From the NCBI GenBank assembly GCA_034620365.1, contig JAQGEQ010000177.1, positions 558,001 through 622,000 of the forward strand: a DNA stretch of 64,000 nucleotides, read 5' to 3'. The position numbers were made by a program, and so were the translations under genes. A model generated the notes under the pieces. The model was given only the letters and a program-made list of their open reading frames with translations, was not told the origin of the DNA and did no database searches. This document shows positions 14,046 to 37,029 of this stretch, piece after piece; the first letter of the stretch is position 1, and each line of letters starts with the position of its first letter. This DNA is from Pegea sp. RAD2-039. Its lineage: Eukaryota; Chordata; Thaliacea; Salpida; Salpidae.

Positions 14046-14360
14046 TTTTTGGCCTGCTTCGGCTTACTTTTGGCCTGCTTAATTTATATTCATATACATG
14101 ACAGGGCAAAGTTAAGAAGATCTAATTGCTGCATAATTCTACTCTCCACGCCAAACAAGTTGTTCTGCGGAACATACAGACTGATGAAACTAAGTCCGGC
14201 TGGCGTCAGAGAAGCTGCTAGATTTCATTAACAAACTGCCTATGAGGCTCCAAATCTGGCTTTGAATTGTGAAATTTGTCGCCGATATTTGTCCACCTGG
14301 GTTTGAAACCAAAACCTGCCGCTTGGTAAGCGGGTAAGGTAGCTGCAACACCACACAAAT
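14046..14360 (-). mobile_element. SINE-like element: tRNA-like head, LINE-like tail
   Basis: Read on the minus strand, it opens (14357 to about 14290) with a tRNA-like segment. This has an anticodon-arm stem CCGC/GCGG around a 7-nt loop TTACCAA, then a T-arm/B-box like GGTTTCAAACCC. The middle (14130-14290) resembles 45580-45745, the 5' side of the local LINE (shared ACTCT..ACGCCAA and AACAAACT..GAGGCT..CCAAAT blocks). It ends at 14051-14064 with AGCCGAAGCAGGCC, the same 14 nt that end the LINE copy at 34331. This is either a tRNA-derived SINE that borrowed LINE ends or an internally deleted LINE. Confidence 0.6.
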
Positions 14361-16604
14361 GGATAAATCAAAAGTATATATCAAACTTATATCTATCATA
14401 ATAATAAAATAATAATACTGTATCACATCATACTCAAGTTTTCTACCTATCGTTTTAATAATCTACTTATAATATAGGTTATTCATTTTTTGAAGTTTAG
14501 AATGAATTGAATAAAAAGTGTGAGAAATGAAACAAACATTTATCAAGAAAAATGTTCGGCGAGAAACTGATTTATCACTTATAAAAATAGTTCACCTTCT
14601 TGAAGGTTTTACCTTTTTATATAATTTTATAAAACGTAAAATACTAAATATTTATATCATTATCTTTTGTTTATAGGTATAAATAGTGTACATGACTTAA
14701 ATAAAAACACAAATTTTAAAGTAATTAGATTTAACTACTAAAAGTTCTATCACTAACCATATCTAATCGTAAATTATAGTGATTTTACTTTGAGTAAATT
14801 AAATTTAGATGGTTTTCAATGGTTTAAATTTATTAGTTTAGTTTTCGCCTTTTTTCCAGTGTGTCTTTAAGCTAAAAGAGTTAATGTGAAGATAATTAAA
14901 AAACCAGTTGAGTAGTTTTAGAACTATATACTGTACAAAATACTTAACCAACAACACTAATCCAAAATACAAACCAATATTGTTCTAAGTGAACTGGATA
15001 CCTTTGGAGACGCACAGCTGAGCGAAGCTATTTTATGATTGTAAAAACTACTCGGTACTTTTCTAAGAAAATTTTCATTATCTTTTGCATTTGCATCATC
15101 AAGAACTTATTGAGCAAATAGGTGTCGATATATTTAAATGGCTAAAAACACTAGGTAACTCAGGTCTTACCATAGAATAAAAAATGGAATTTCTGAAGCA
15201 TGTTTAAGAAAAAATAGAAAAATGAGATCATACTATGTTATAGAAAATATTCTTTTTCAAAACTTATTATCATGATAAGTTTGTCGATCATTTCTGGTTT
15301 CACTTTGGTTTTAATTTTCCCTTTCACATGCCAACAATGACAATAAGACTTTAAAGTTTACACTAATAAGAAGTAGTAATATTAACAACATTAACATTTA
15401 ACTAGCATTGCCATTCTCAGCCGAAGCAGGGTTATTTCATTATTAATAACAACGTCAACATATCTCCTTTGATATGAAGCATGAATATGAATAAAAACGT
15501 TGGTTTTAAGAAAAGAAACTAGTTTGTCTTTCTAAATACTTATTAACCCTCAAAAATGAAAAAAAAATTGATAACAAATAAATAATAATATCTCTTCTTC
15601 GTATCTCTTTAAACCTTAATATTGAAATAACTGAAATATAAAGAACGTTTAATAAAAACAAAAAATATAAAAAAGTAGATGAGTAGCACGATTAATTTGA
15701 ATAGAAATAGTTTTATTCCAAACTAAATTTATTATTGCAAAGTATATTTTCAATTTAGGGAAAAGTCCTTCGAATTAAATATAATTTTAACTTGGGTTAG
15801 CTTTGCAAGTTGAAGTGAATAAGGTCTGATAAAATAACTCACTTGTTAATAAATCACGATAGAGTTTTTATTTTGAACATTTTATAAAGTTTATAAAGTT
15901 GATATTATTATTTTACTGGACCAATGGTTTTCAGAATTATTTTAAAATCTTTATTTTCAAATAATAAATAACATTTACTTGTGTGAATAAACTATGTCAT
16001 AAAATTAAAGATTGTATATGACCTAACTTTTATTATTATAATTTTTACAGTTATTTAATTTCTTATCTTTGATTACTTTGATTTTAATTTTGATATACTT
16101 TTACTACTTTTACTAACTTTTATTACCATTAGTTTAATCTTGGCATAAATTCATTTATGCTTATTAAATTTATATTAGATTTTGTGGAAAACATGGCTTC
16201 AAACTTTTTGATAATAACTTTTTTAATAGAATATATTTCAACTTTATAAAACAGGGTTAAACATTAAATGTATGATTAAAATATTTTGTATGGTATTTTA
16301 TAATCTTATATGATATCTAATTTCTAGTTTACTTTTATATTATTAAACTTATTTATTTATTACAAAAAACATGAAGAAGGGTGCCTCAAACAAGAATCTC
16401 TCAAAACACATTCTCACAAATAATAATATATAATAATAACTATAATTAAGATACAAATATAGAAAGAAATCATTAAAAGTAAATTAATTCTTTACTTAAT
16501 TTCTTCTAACTTTTTTATAATAATACTTTACAAATCAACATTTAATCAATTTAAGTCATTTTAAAAACATTTGAATTTTGTAGGTCTTCAAATAAGGCTC
16601 AATA
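14361..16604. other. Intergenic; isolated LINE/SINE tail motif at 15419-15430
   Basis: No gene seen. At 15419-15430 the + strand carries AGCCGAAGCAGG, the same core as the element ends at 14051 and 34331 but in the opposite orientation, preceded by GCCATTCTC. This marks a plus-strand copy worn down to its 3' tail. A splice-acceptor-like TTTTGTAG at about 16576-16583 could be the end of a 5' UTR intron of XPB. Confidence 0.5.
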
Positions 16605-27498
<10,894 letters not shown>

Positions 27499-27606
27499 CA
27501 ACTTTTTTGTTCGATTTTTTGTTACTGAATTTTAGTTTTCGTTACTTGTTTACTGATCATAGTAAACAACTAGCTAACCTATTTTGAAGAGACATGTTTC
27601 AATATC

Positions 27607-27612
27607 AATAAA
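27607..27612 (+). terminator. Poly(A) signal of XPB
   Basis: AATAAA lies 108 nt beyond the XPB TAA stop, the first canonical hexamer downstream. Confidence 0.5.
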
Positions 27613-28890
27613 AATATACATTTTAAGTGTAGCTCTAGATACTGTGGTAATTAATGTTTGTAAAATTTGAAATTTAAGTTGATTTATTTACCATATCACA
27701 AATTGATTAATATCTTACAGGATAATTTTAGTAAAAATCTCTTAAATTTAAAGTCTTCTTTAATTAATTGATTCTGGTTGCATAAAATGTTATTGCACTA
27801 AAATTTAGTTTTATCTTAATTGTGTTTGCATTTTTTTCAATTGTTAAATCTAATTTTAAGATTTAATATCAGCTGACCTTTGTGTCAATGATTTATCATT
27901 CTGATTTTTGTAAATATGTTTGTCATGATTTTTCAAATTATGTTTTCATAAAACACAAATTTGATATCTTCAAAGCCCATTCTTAATTATGTCAATGATT
28001 GATATGCATAAAATCTTATGTCTCAAAGTATGATGAATCAACATCTATTAGAAAAAAACGAATATACAAAAACTGTTATGAGATAAAATAAGGCTTTTGA
28101 TGTTTGATATGCACAGTCACAAATGTCAATAAAACAGTTTGAGTTTTAAAAATAATCAATTAATTGTTACTCATTGAAAAATATATTTTATTAGAATATT
28201 ATTAATATCAACATCTATCTTTCTGAGCCAAACATTTTGAAACTATTCGATTAAAAATTTAGTTTGTTGAGGAAATTCTGTAATGCAGCTAATCTGCCAC
28301 CTACGCATTTGTCTGTCAAAATTTACATTTGATTATTTGAAAGGTAATGAGAGTTTAGGGTTAAAAACTAATAACAGTTCATATATTCGTAGTAAGTTTA
28401 AACTTTAGATTTGTACTCAAAGTAGAAAACTTTGTACAAGAGCTTTTGTAGAGTTTGCTTTAATTATTGGTAGATTATCAGTGCTTACTGAATTAATTTC
28501 ATATTGACTTATCGATTAAAGTCAACATGAGAAATCACATAATTAACTACAATTAAAAATAAATAAACAATGATTGAAAACTACATTCGATTTTTAAAAC
28601 TCAATTAGTATCAAAATATACTTATTAAATACTTTTTTATATAAAAAGCTTTGAAACTAAATTGTTATTTATTATTAATGAATTGTTAATTCATTATTTT
28701 TTTTGATCAATTTTTCTATCAAAAGAAGTTTATTAGATAATAACAACAATAGAAGAAAAATATTCAAAAATATTTAAAAATATTTAAATTCATTATCACT
28801 TATTTGTAACTTTCTTAAAGTAATCAAATATTATGTGGGATTTCAGCATCCGTTAAATTAACGCGAAGGTTTTCACTTCCTTTTTTTAAC
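27613..28890. other. Intergenic between XPB and the lectin gene
   Basis: AT-rich; no frame or repeat family recognised. A short run of AAAAATATTT-like units occurs near 28755-28785. The lectin promoter is expected in the last few hundred bases. Confidence 0.6.
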
Positions 28891-28892
28891 TT

Positions 28893-28898
28893 TATATA
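28893..28898 (+). promoter_or_regulatory. TATA-like element of the lectin gene
   Basis: TATATA in the context CTTTATATACAG lies 54 nt before the lectin ATG. That leaves room for a start site about 30 nt downstream and a 5' leader of roughly 25 nt. This is compatible with a TATA-driven secreted-protein gene, but TATATA is common in this AT-rich DNA. Confidence 0.4.
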
Positions 28899-28951
28899 CA
28901 GTCTTTATTGAAGTTATTTATCATTTTTTCTTGAATTAACATATTTTGAAA

Positions 28952-31836
28952 ATGAAGATAGTATTTTGTGTACTTTTCACAATTACTTTTGCAGCTTTAT
29001 GTCAAGCTTCATCAGTTTGTTACAAAGTTGGAGTTGTTAAAACAAGTTGTTCAGCTTCAGAACCGACAACTGTATTCAAAGCAGTTCCTGGACCCATAGG
29101 ACCACCTGGAAAAGATGTAAGTATTTTCAAACATGCTAATACATTAAATGCTCAAATTAAGAAATAACAAAACGATTGAAACTGTTGATTTATATAATTT
29201 TATGCTTAAGATATAAGAGAAAATGTTCATCTTTTTAATGTCTTTAAATCATTTAATTAGAATGCTTGAACTTTTAAAAATAGGTTTTCTTAACACTAGA
29301 TAATTAATTTGATTTATTGAGCTGTTCTTTACTTAAACAATTTGTTGATACCAATTCTCCACTCTATCAGCTAAAATTGAGGTGTAAGTGAGAAAAATAA
29401 ATTTTTTAGACATCTTTAGTTGACAATATCCTACATTTAATCATCTACATAGCTACTTTAGTTTAAATGGTTGACGTTGCAAACTTTTCTAGAAAAATAC
29501 TTTATCAATATTGAAATAATTCATAATAAAAATTAATTTTTAACATATGGAACCATATGATTAAAACTTTTCTATCTTTTGACTTTAATCATGTTTTCAA
29601 AATACTTTAGACCTTAAAAAAACATTGTTAGAACGAGAATTAGGTAGTACAAGTCTTTAGCTACTTTTTAGATGTTAAATTTGATTTTTAACTCTGTTTC
29701 CTAAAGTTCAATTTAAAAATAAATTTGATTTAAATTAACAACTAATAAAATCATTGTGAAGTAGTAAGATAGAAATTGACCTTCCACAAAGTAGATAATT
29801 TAACATTTAATTTGGATCATGTTTACCTTTTAAAAGAAAATTTAGTAACATTTTCAAACATTTAGGGAAAGTCATGTGATGGAAACACTGTTTGTTCTTC
29901 ATTCAAAAAAGAACTGGACTTGCTAAAAGTTCAATTTAACGCATATCAAACAAAAACTTCTTTTTTGTTTAAAGAAGTTGAAATATTAAAACAAAAATTT
30001 AGTAAGTGATTTCTAACTACTCTTCAAACTACTCTAATAACATTCAAGTTATCTACAAGAAACAAACTTTGATTTATTATTCACAGGAGAGTTTCAGGAG
30101 TTTCAGAAAAAAGTTACAGTCTTCATAAGCCGGCCAATACCAAAACCTATCCCATTAAACCCTAGACCTGTCCCAGTAAGACCTATAATAATTAAGCCTA
30201 TCCCATTAAACCCTAGACCTGTCCCAGTAAAACCTACAATAATTAAACCTATCCCATTAAACCCTAAACCTGTCCCAGTAAAACCTACAATAATTAAACC
30301 TATCCCACTTAAACCCGCACCTGTAAAGCCTTTAACACCGGTAAAAAATGGCCGAGGAATTTATCAAGCCTACCATTATGAAACTTATGCGAGCCCAAAG
30401 AATTGGTGGGATGCTCGGGAGTTTTGTATCTCCAAAGGCGGTGACATTGCCTTCAATATCGTCAAAACTACTACTGATAGAAAGTAAGTTCTTACTGTTA
30501 TATTAACAACTTTAAAAGAAGCTAAAACATACAAATGTGATTTGTAGAAACTTGTTTCAAGCTGTAGGAATTCCTGTTAATGTTGACTACTGGATTGGAG
30601 CAAATGATAACTTTGTAGAAGGCAGTTGGGTCTACCCTGATGGTTCATCTATTAATTCAAAAACTTTTGGATGGTTGAACAACGTTCCAACTGGCGGAGT
30701 CAATCGAAATTGTGCTGTCGCCAAGAAAAGATCCCTTGCTGCCTCTACTTCAGCTTGTCATCTAAGAAGAGCTTTCATTTGTGAGATTCCTTTGGCAAAG
30801 AGAATATTTTTCAGGGACTTTGTTGTTCATAAAGAACAAACTTGGGAAGGAGCAAGAGACTATTGCAAGAAGAAAGGAGGAAGTCTTGCTCATGATCGAG
30901 TAGCAACCTTGAAATCAAGACTGTAAGTTTGTTTTTTATATTTATTGAAAAATTAGAATGTTTTCGAAGCTTAAACGCAGTAAAGTATATTTATGAGATT
31001 TATTATTGATTCTTGAGAATAACTGGATGCTGAAGTTAGGTTTTATAATTTCAAAGGAGCCCAAATATTTTTAAAATCTTTTGCAAAGATCATTCTTTCT
31101 TTTAGAGTTTGGGGTAGTCATTACCGAATTTTATTTCAAAAAATTTCCAAATGGGAATGTTAGCTATTATGAGATCTTTGCATCTATATTAAATGCTCTA
31201 GCGGCATGAACTTCTTATGCGTGGGCTTTCTGAGTGAAACCTTATATGTAGGTGAGCCTTTTGCTAGCAACAAAGTTTTAGAGAAATTAAAACTTTTAGA
31301 AGGACTTAATGAAATCAAAGACATTTATTATAAAACAAAGTAACTACAAATGCTGCTAACCAAACACCTTAAAAAACTGTGATGTTTGAATCTCATTTGT
31401 ATATTTGATGAAGAAAATGTTTTATAAAAACGTTTCTAAATGAAAATATTTTGACCGTCTTCTAGAAAGTCACACGCAATAAATATTAAGATCACATATT
31501 TCATCAAATATATATTCAATATATATCTTTACAATCTCAACAGCTCTTTAATTAAATTTAAATGTTTATACTAATTAGCATTAAACTTGTTTTAGACAAA
31601 CTTTAGCTGCAGCTGGTGCTTGCAACCATTGTCCTTACCATCTTGGTTTCCGTTACACTAATGGAACATGGAAAAGTGTTACTGGACAGAGTCCACCAAC
31701 TAACTTTGGTTGGTATGGACATCTAGGAAACCCGTCAGACATACACAAATGTGCTAGCACAATGCCAAAACACAAAGGACTTGTTGAAGCAGCCTCTTGT
31801 GATCATGATCATGGCATCTTTGTTTGTCAAAAATAA
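28952..31836 (+). CDS. Secreted collectin-like protein: collagen stretch, coiled coil, proline repeats, two C-type lectin domains
   Basis: Exons 28952-29116, 29866-30001, 30087-30483, 30548-30922 and 31596-31836 join in frame to 437 aa. Seen in order: a signal peptide (about 1-19); a Cys-containing segment; four Gly-X-Y triplets GPIGPPGKDGKS (about 47-58), split by the first intron; a heptad-like Leu/Phe/Lys segment (about 65-108), probably a trimerising neck; three and a half 17-residue proline repeats of the type KPIPLNPRPVPVKP (about 120-185); CTLD1 (about 190-315) with YWIGANDNF and FICE; and CTLD2 (about 317-437) with TWEGARDYC and GIFVCQK. Collectins bind surface glycans in defence or development. 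Neither CTLD shows EPN/QPD or WND motifs, so calcium-dependent sugar binding by the usual site is doubtful. The final exon lies head-on to METAP1D. Confidence 0.9.
30143..30331 (+). repeat. 51-bp in-frame tandem repeat in the lectin gene
   Basis: Units start at 30143, 30194, 30245 and 30296 (the last partial, 36 nt). Each full unit encodes 17 residues with six prolines. The units differ by only a few bases, for example AGA/AAA (Arg/Lys) and ATA/ACA (Ile/Thr). Unequal exchange would change the stalk length in steps of 17 residues. Confidence 0.95.
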
Positions 31837-31963
31837 GATCATAATTGAATATTATTGTGAGAATGTTATGCAAATATAATCGAGATATATTGGTATCTAA
31901 AATGATTTAATTAGTTTGTAAAATCAGCAGCAAATGCTTCAATTTATCCTAGAACAAAAATCT

Positions 31964-31969
31964 AATAAA
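31964..31969 (+). terminator. Poly(A) signal of the lectin gene
   Basis: AATAAA lies 128 nt beyond the TAA stop, in a region that also receives the convergent METAP1D transcript from the other side. Confidence 0.5.
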
Positions 31970-32517
31970 ACGTTTAGTAAATAGATTGAAAATCTTAAAC
32001 TCTTTAAAAATAAAGAAAATATTATACTTCAAACAAATCTTGTGCTGAGTTGGAGGTGAAGAAGCAAACACAACTACTTAGAGCTTACTTACCTTTATAG
32101 CAGTTAGTAAGCTCTTACATCTAATATGATAAATTATTTTAACTAAGAATAAATAAAGATATCAGTTAGTATTATATTGTAAATTAATATTTTTTTAATG
32201 CATGGTGCAGATCATACTTTGTAATCTTTTCAACTTCCACTTGAATCTAGAACAAGTAAAACAATTTAACTTTAATTTACAAAATTATATTTTCTAGTAA
32301 AAATTTCGAAGGTTTTCATTTTATGGACTTTAATTTTTAACAGAGTTTTCACAAAGTTTTCAATTATATCTGCTTGAAAAAAGAATTTTAACTAGAAAAA
32401 ATATCATAATGTAGATTTGAAATTATATAAAAAAGTTTTGATTATTTTAGAAAGTTTAATAAATTTAAAATTAAATCAAACACAAAATGGTTTCAATAAA
32501 AACATAATAAGAGAATC

Positions 32518-32523
32518 TTTAAT
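32518..32523 (-). terminator. Candidate variant poly(A) signal (ATTAAA) of METAP1D
   Basis: ATTAAA on the minus strand lies 34 nt past the METAP1D stop. I found no AATAAA that close, so this common variant is the best candidate. Confidence 0.35.
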
Positions 32524-32556
32524 ATTCAGTTGATAAAATCACCATCTGTTTGACAA

Positions 32557-33852
32557 CTAAGTTAAAACTTGACAACCATCTTCAGTAATTATCAAAGTAT
32601 GTTCAGACTGTGCAGATAAAGAACCATCACAAGTAACTTCAGTCCATCCATCCTCTAAAGTCCGAACTTTATCCTTGCCATTTATTAAAATAGGTTCAAT
32701 AGTAAATGCTAGACCAGTGAGCATTCTTTTCTTACTACTTGTCCAATAATGATAAATAGTTGGTGAGGTATGGAAATATTTTCCAATACCATGACCTGTA
32801 AAGCGTTTACAAACAGAAAAATTATTTTCAGTTGAAATATTTTCTATTCTTTTTCCAATATCACTGAATAATTTTCCTGGTTTACATTCTTTTATAGCTT
32901 CTTGTAGACTGTACCTTGTAATTTCAATGAGTCTCTTTGCTACTGGATCAATGTGTCCTACATGAAAAGTGTCTGATGTATCTCCATGGTAACCATTATA
33001 GTAAACACTTATATCAATATTTATAATATCAGATGATTGTAAGGTATAGTCGTTAGGAATTCCATGACAGACTACATTGTTTACAGAAGTACAACAGGAT
33101 TTTGGAAATCCTCTGTAATTAAGAGGAGATGGGTAAGCTCCACAAGAAATAATTTCTTTGTGAACAATATCATCAATATATTCAGTAGTAACACCAGGCT
33201 ATGAAAAAAAAAGAAAGTCTAGGTTTTATGTTATTCTTAATTTTTGCTTTAAATAAATGCTGAATGATAAAAAGCATTCCACCAAGAAAAGCCAATTGCT
33301 TCAACAAGGTTTAAATGAAAGAAAAAAAATCAAACTTTTTACCTCAATCAGGGATTTTGCTACTTTTAACACATGTTTAGCTAAGCTACAAGTTTCTGAA
33401 AATTTTCCAACTTTTGTTGCATCTTTAAACACTTGATAACCTTTGAATGAATGAATTTGTAGAAAAGAATAATTTGGCCTCAATATTTTCTAAAAAATTA
33501 AAACAAATAATAGCACATATAGTAGCAATAAAAATTATTTAAAAGGTTACACTAACATATTAAATTAAAAGTTTTACTTTAAAAGTAAAACTAAATTATT
33601 GAATAAATTAAAAAGAAGTTATTATAAGAAATGTTTAAAGTTTAAATGTTTATTGATTTACAATAGTTTTAGTTAGATAAATATGTTTAAAAATGAAGAA
33701 ATATTTCAAATTTGAAACTAGTTTCTCACCACTGGTATTTCATCAACACAGTTTGGTTTTACTTGACCAGACTTATTAATTTTATGATAACTTAAACATG
33801 AAGTTAGGAAAACATTTTTGATACATTTATAACTAAACTTTTTACTAAGCAT
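32557..33852 (-). CDS. METAP1D: Methionine aminopeptidase 1D, mitochondrial
   Basis: This enzyme removes the initiator methionine from newly made proteins, here probably mitochondrial ones. Exons 33852-33730, 33489-33343 and 33198-32557 join in frame to 303 aa. Seen: a basic N-terminus poor in acidic residues (MLSKKFSYKCIKNVF), fitting a mitochondrial presequence; no MYND zinc finger, unlike cytosolic type 1; then the pita-bread catalytic core with NYRGFPKSCCTSVNNVVCHG. All five metal ligands are present in family context: Asp of NIDIS (about 152), Asp of HGDTS (about 163), His of GHGIGKYFH (about 225), Glu of FTIEP (about 257) and Glu of SEHT (about 288). Most of the catalytic core is in one 642-nt exon. 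It is convergent with the lectin gene. The 1D assignment rests on length, presequence and similarity to the mitochondrial form. Confidence 0.95.
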
Positions 33853-34330
33853 GATTCTAATTTCACAAAAAAAAACTCAAAAAATATACAAACAACTTAA
33901 AGTTTTTAACAAATGTACGAATCCATCTAAATTAAAAAAAAGTTTTAAAATTTATCTAAGTAGAGTTATTTTTGAATAGTATGTTTGACTTAAAGAGAAT
34001 ATAGTGATTAAGAGTTCTTTGTTATGCTTTATTTGTTTATTAAAACCAGAGTTGAGATACTTATTTAAGGGAGTTTCCCAAACCTAAAGCAGTAATAAGC
34101 GATATAGGAGCATGAGTTGAATATAAAAGGTATAAATCGGAAAATGATATAATTTATAAGTATCTCATAATTTACATCTTTATTTATTTATTTAAAATTT
34201 AGTATGATTATAAGCTTTATGCTATTCAATATTTAAAAATAGTTTAAAACAGTTCAGACAAAACAAGTTAATTAAGCACAAATTAAGATTAAATCACCTG
34301 TAAGCAATTTCAGTTTTTAAGAAGCAAGAA

Positions 34331-35765
34331 GGCCTGCTTCGGCTAAGAACGGCCATGAAGGATGTACTCTGAATGATGGTGTTAGAAAATGAAGCAAAAC
34401 AGAGTGAAATACGGAGAAAATATACGAGCAAGACACAGTGAATTGGAATAGAAAAGCCTTTTGGGCTTTTTTCTTTTCTTTAAAGCTGGTTTTCCACTCT
34501 CATTCAGTTGTTTACGAAGTAGAGAGCGCCATTCTGAGAGATAAGCTTCGATATCAACCATTCGACGGACGTGTCCGAGCAAGCAAAGCTTTAGCATGCT
34601 GTTAATTGTTGATAGACCAGTGTTCATCAATATTTCCTTGTTTGAAATCTTTTTCTGTCACGTTAAGCATAGTATGCGACGAAGACAAAAAAATAAAAGT
34701 TGTTGAGGTTATTTGCCTTCAAAAACTCCAAGTTTCACTGATGTACAATAGCAAACTGCAGCAACAGGCTCTGTAGATGGCAGCCTTGGTTCTGATAGAC
34801 AGCTTTGGATTATTTCAGACCCTGGAGGTAAGCCGTGGAAACGTGCGGATGCTTTACCGATGCAACTGTTGATCTCGGCTTCGATCGATGCTGTTTGTAT
34901 TATTTTTGAGCCGAGATAGACAAAGTTGTCTGCAGCCTCAACTTTACAGCTGTCGATGTTGATTAGCCTTAAATTCATGTCTGAGAACCTTTATCTTTCT
35001 TAGGCTAATTTTTATTCTGTCTTTGTAGGCTACTGAGAATTGGTCTATAAGTATCTGTAGGTCTTTTGTTAAATTGGCAACAATTGCTGTGTCATTAGCA
35101 AAAGCAGGTAGCGGAGGTAGATCTTTTTTACTTTGCTCTTCGTCTTTAAACGTGCTGCATTAAAAAATACTTCCATCGGATCTTGAATAAAGGCAAATTT
35201 CTTTGGCACATGCATGAAATACTTGTTTTAGAAACATTGAGAACAAATCCCAAAGAGTAGTGGGACGAGGACACATCCCTTGTTTTAATTCATTTTTGAT
35301 AGTGAATGGTACAGAGCAGCTTTTGTGTACTGGACTGTTGCCTTAGTGCTCGTATGAAATGATTTCACCATATTGAAGAGGCTAGGTGGGCAACCAATCT
35401 TCAACAGTATCGAGAACAAATCCTCCCTGTTTACGAGGTCAAAAGCTTTAGTAATATCTATGAACGCGATAAACAGAGGTCTGTTTTATTCTTTACATTT
35501 TCCTGTAATTGGCGTAAAGAAAAGATCATGCCCGTGGTCGAGCGTTTTGATCTAAAACCGCTTTGTCATTCTGGATATATACTTTTAGCTAGTAGGAAGT
35601 ACCACACGAGCAAATGCTTTGCCTACAATTTTAAGCAAGAATATTCCTCTGTAATTGTTGCAATCGGGTCTGACACCCTTGTTTTTGCATAACGTTATGA
35701 TTTTTTCATTGCGCATGTCTTCTGGAGTATGTCCTTCCTTTACTTTAAAATATTAATGACGTTTA
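34331..35765 (-). mobile_element. Non-LTR retrotransposon (LINE) copy, 5'-truncated and decayed
   Basis: Minus-strand frames, broken by stops and shifts, give the reverse transcriptase in order: NNYRGIFLLKIVGKAFARVV (about 35640), FIAFIDITKAFDLVNR (about 35450), the catalytic box degraded to AFANDTAIVA (about 35100; FADD expected, so one Asp is lost), NFVYLGSKI (about 34920), AAIYRAC and SETW (about 34760), and the end-region GHVRRM (about 34570). The 3' end is at 34331, where AGCCGAAGCAGGCC matches the SINE-like element at 14051. No endonuclease part remains. The arrangement resembles RTE-like or related EN-bearing LINEs; the clade is unresolved. It cannot be active. Confidence 0.85.
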
Positions 35766-37025
35766 ACCCGAAACTAAAAAATATTCAGACAAAAAATGCT
35801 ATAGGAACTATATTTTGTAATTACAGCGCCTTTAGGCGGAAAATGAAATAACTTACAAAAATTGTTGCCAATAAAATCAGGTACAAGAAAATGTCATAAA
35901 AACAATTTTTGCAAAGAATTTTCTTGAAAAGCCTCTAAATTTGTATTTAAATTAAAACCATTTTTTTATTGTTTAAATAACCCGTTGATTTTTATAATAA
36001 TTTAGCAAAGCTGATTATTCAAATATACATAATATCAAAAGTCACCACGATGTGTTTAATTTCTTATAGAGAACATAATGATACAAAAATCAAATTACGT
36101 TCATATACAAACTCATGTATAAAAACGTATAGGCTTTTATTGAGTTCTTTAAAACTGAAACCTTTAAACCAAATATTCAGCCTAATGTTTAAAATAAACA
36201 TTATTTTGATAAAAAAGTGCCCTTTTCACAAAAATTCGTTCGGTAATTTAATTATAATTGGTTAGCTAAATTAGGTCTTCATTTTCTTTCAATGGTTGTT
36301 AAAACTAAAAAAAAGCCTTTTTTTATAAATTGCAGTCATGAATTTTTCATTAGACTAAAGGATTAGTTACAATAACTCGGATATAGTTTGCAGCAAATTA
36401 ATATTGATAGAATCAAAAAAGTATAACTTTACTAAAAAATTATTTAAAAAATTTTTGTCAATGTAAGATTTGTTTAATCTATATTACTTCTATTATAATT
36501 ATCTCTATGATTACATGTTTAACCAATTTTTCTTCTTCAGATTTATAATATTATAAGCGAAAACATTTTATCTTTATTTGGATGTTGGTAAAGATTTTAA
36601 AGATCCTTTTTTAATGATTAAATTCTTAATGATTTTAAGCTGAATAGTCAATACTGAATACAAAAAGACAACAATTAATTGAACATTTATAAAAAAATCA
36701 TTTCTTGTTTATCAAAACCTTTTTTGGTTTTAGCCACAAACTTCAATTGAATTTCCTTCCAAAAAAATGAAACTTATTTTAATGAACTGTAAAAAATTGT
36801 AAATTTTTCTCAAAATTATCTACAAACTTGTTTTGTAATCTTCTATATTGCTTTAAATATCACCTGCAAAGCAATTTTGTTAACTGATTTTTAGTTTAAA
36901 TTTAAAACAGTTGATGCTTTTTCAATTAAATTTAGAATAATATCAACTTTTTGCTAAATTTTAACTTTAATGAAAGTTGAAAACTTGATTATTAAAAGCT
37001 CAATTAAATTAAAATATCTTGCTCT
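35766..37025. other. Intergenic, no gene seen
   Basis: AT-rich; the only reading frame of note (36050-36265, +) has random-looking composition and no splice-linked partner. Confidence 0.55.
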
Positions 37026-37029
37026 ATAT

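Noticed and set aside
35373-35555. Plus-strand frame of 60 codons
   Set aside because: Antisense of the LINE reverse-transcriptase fragment.
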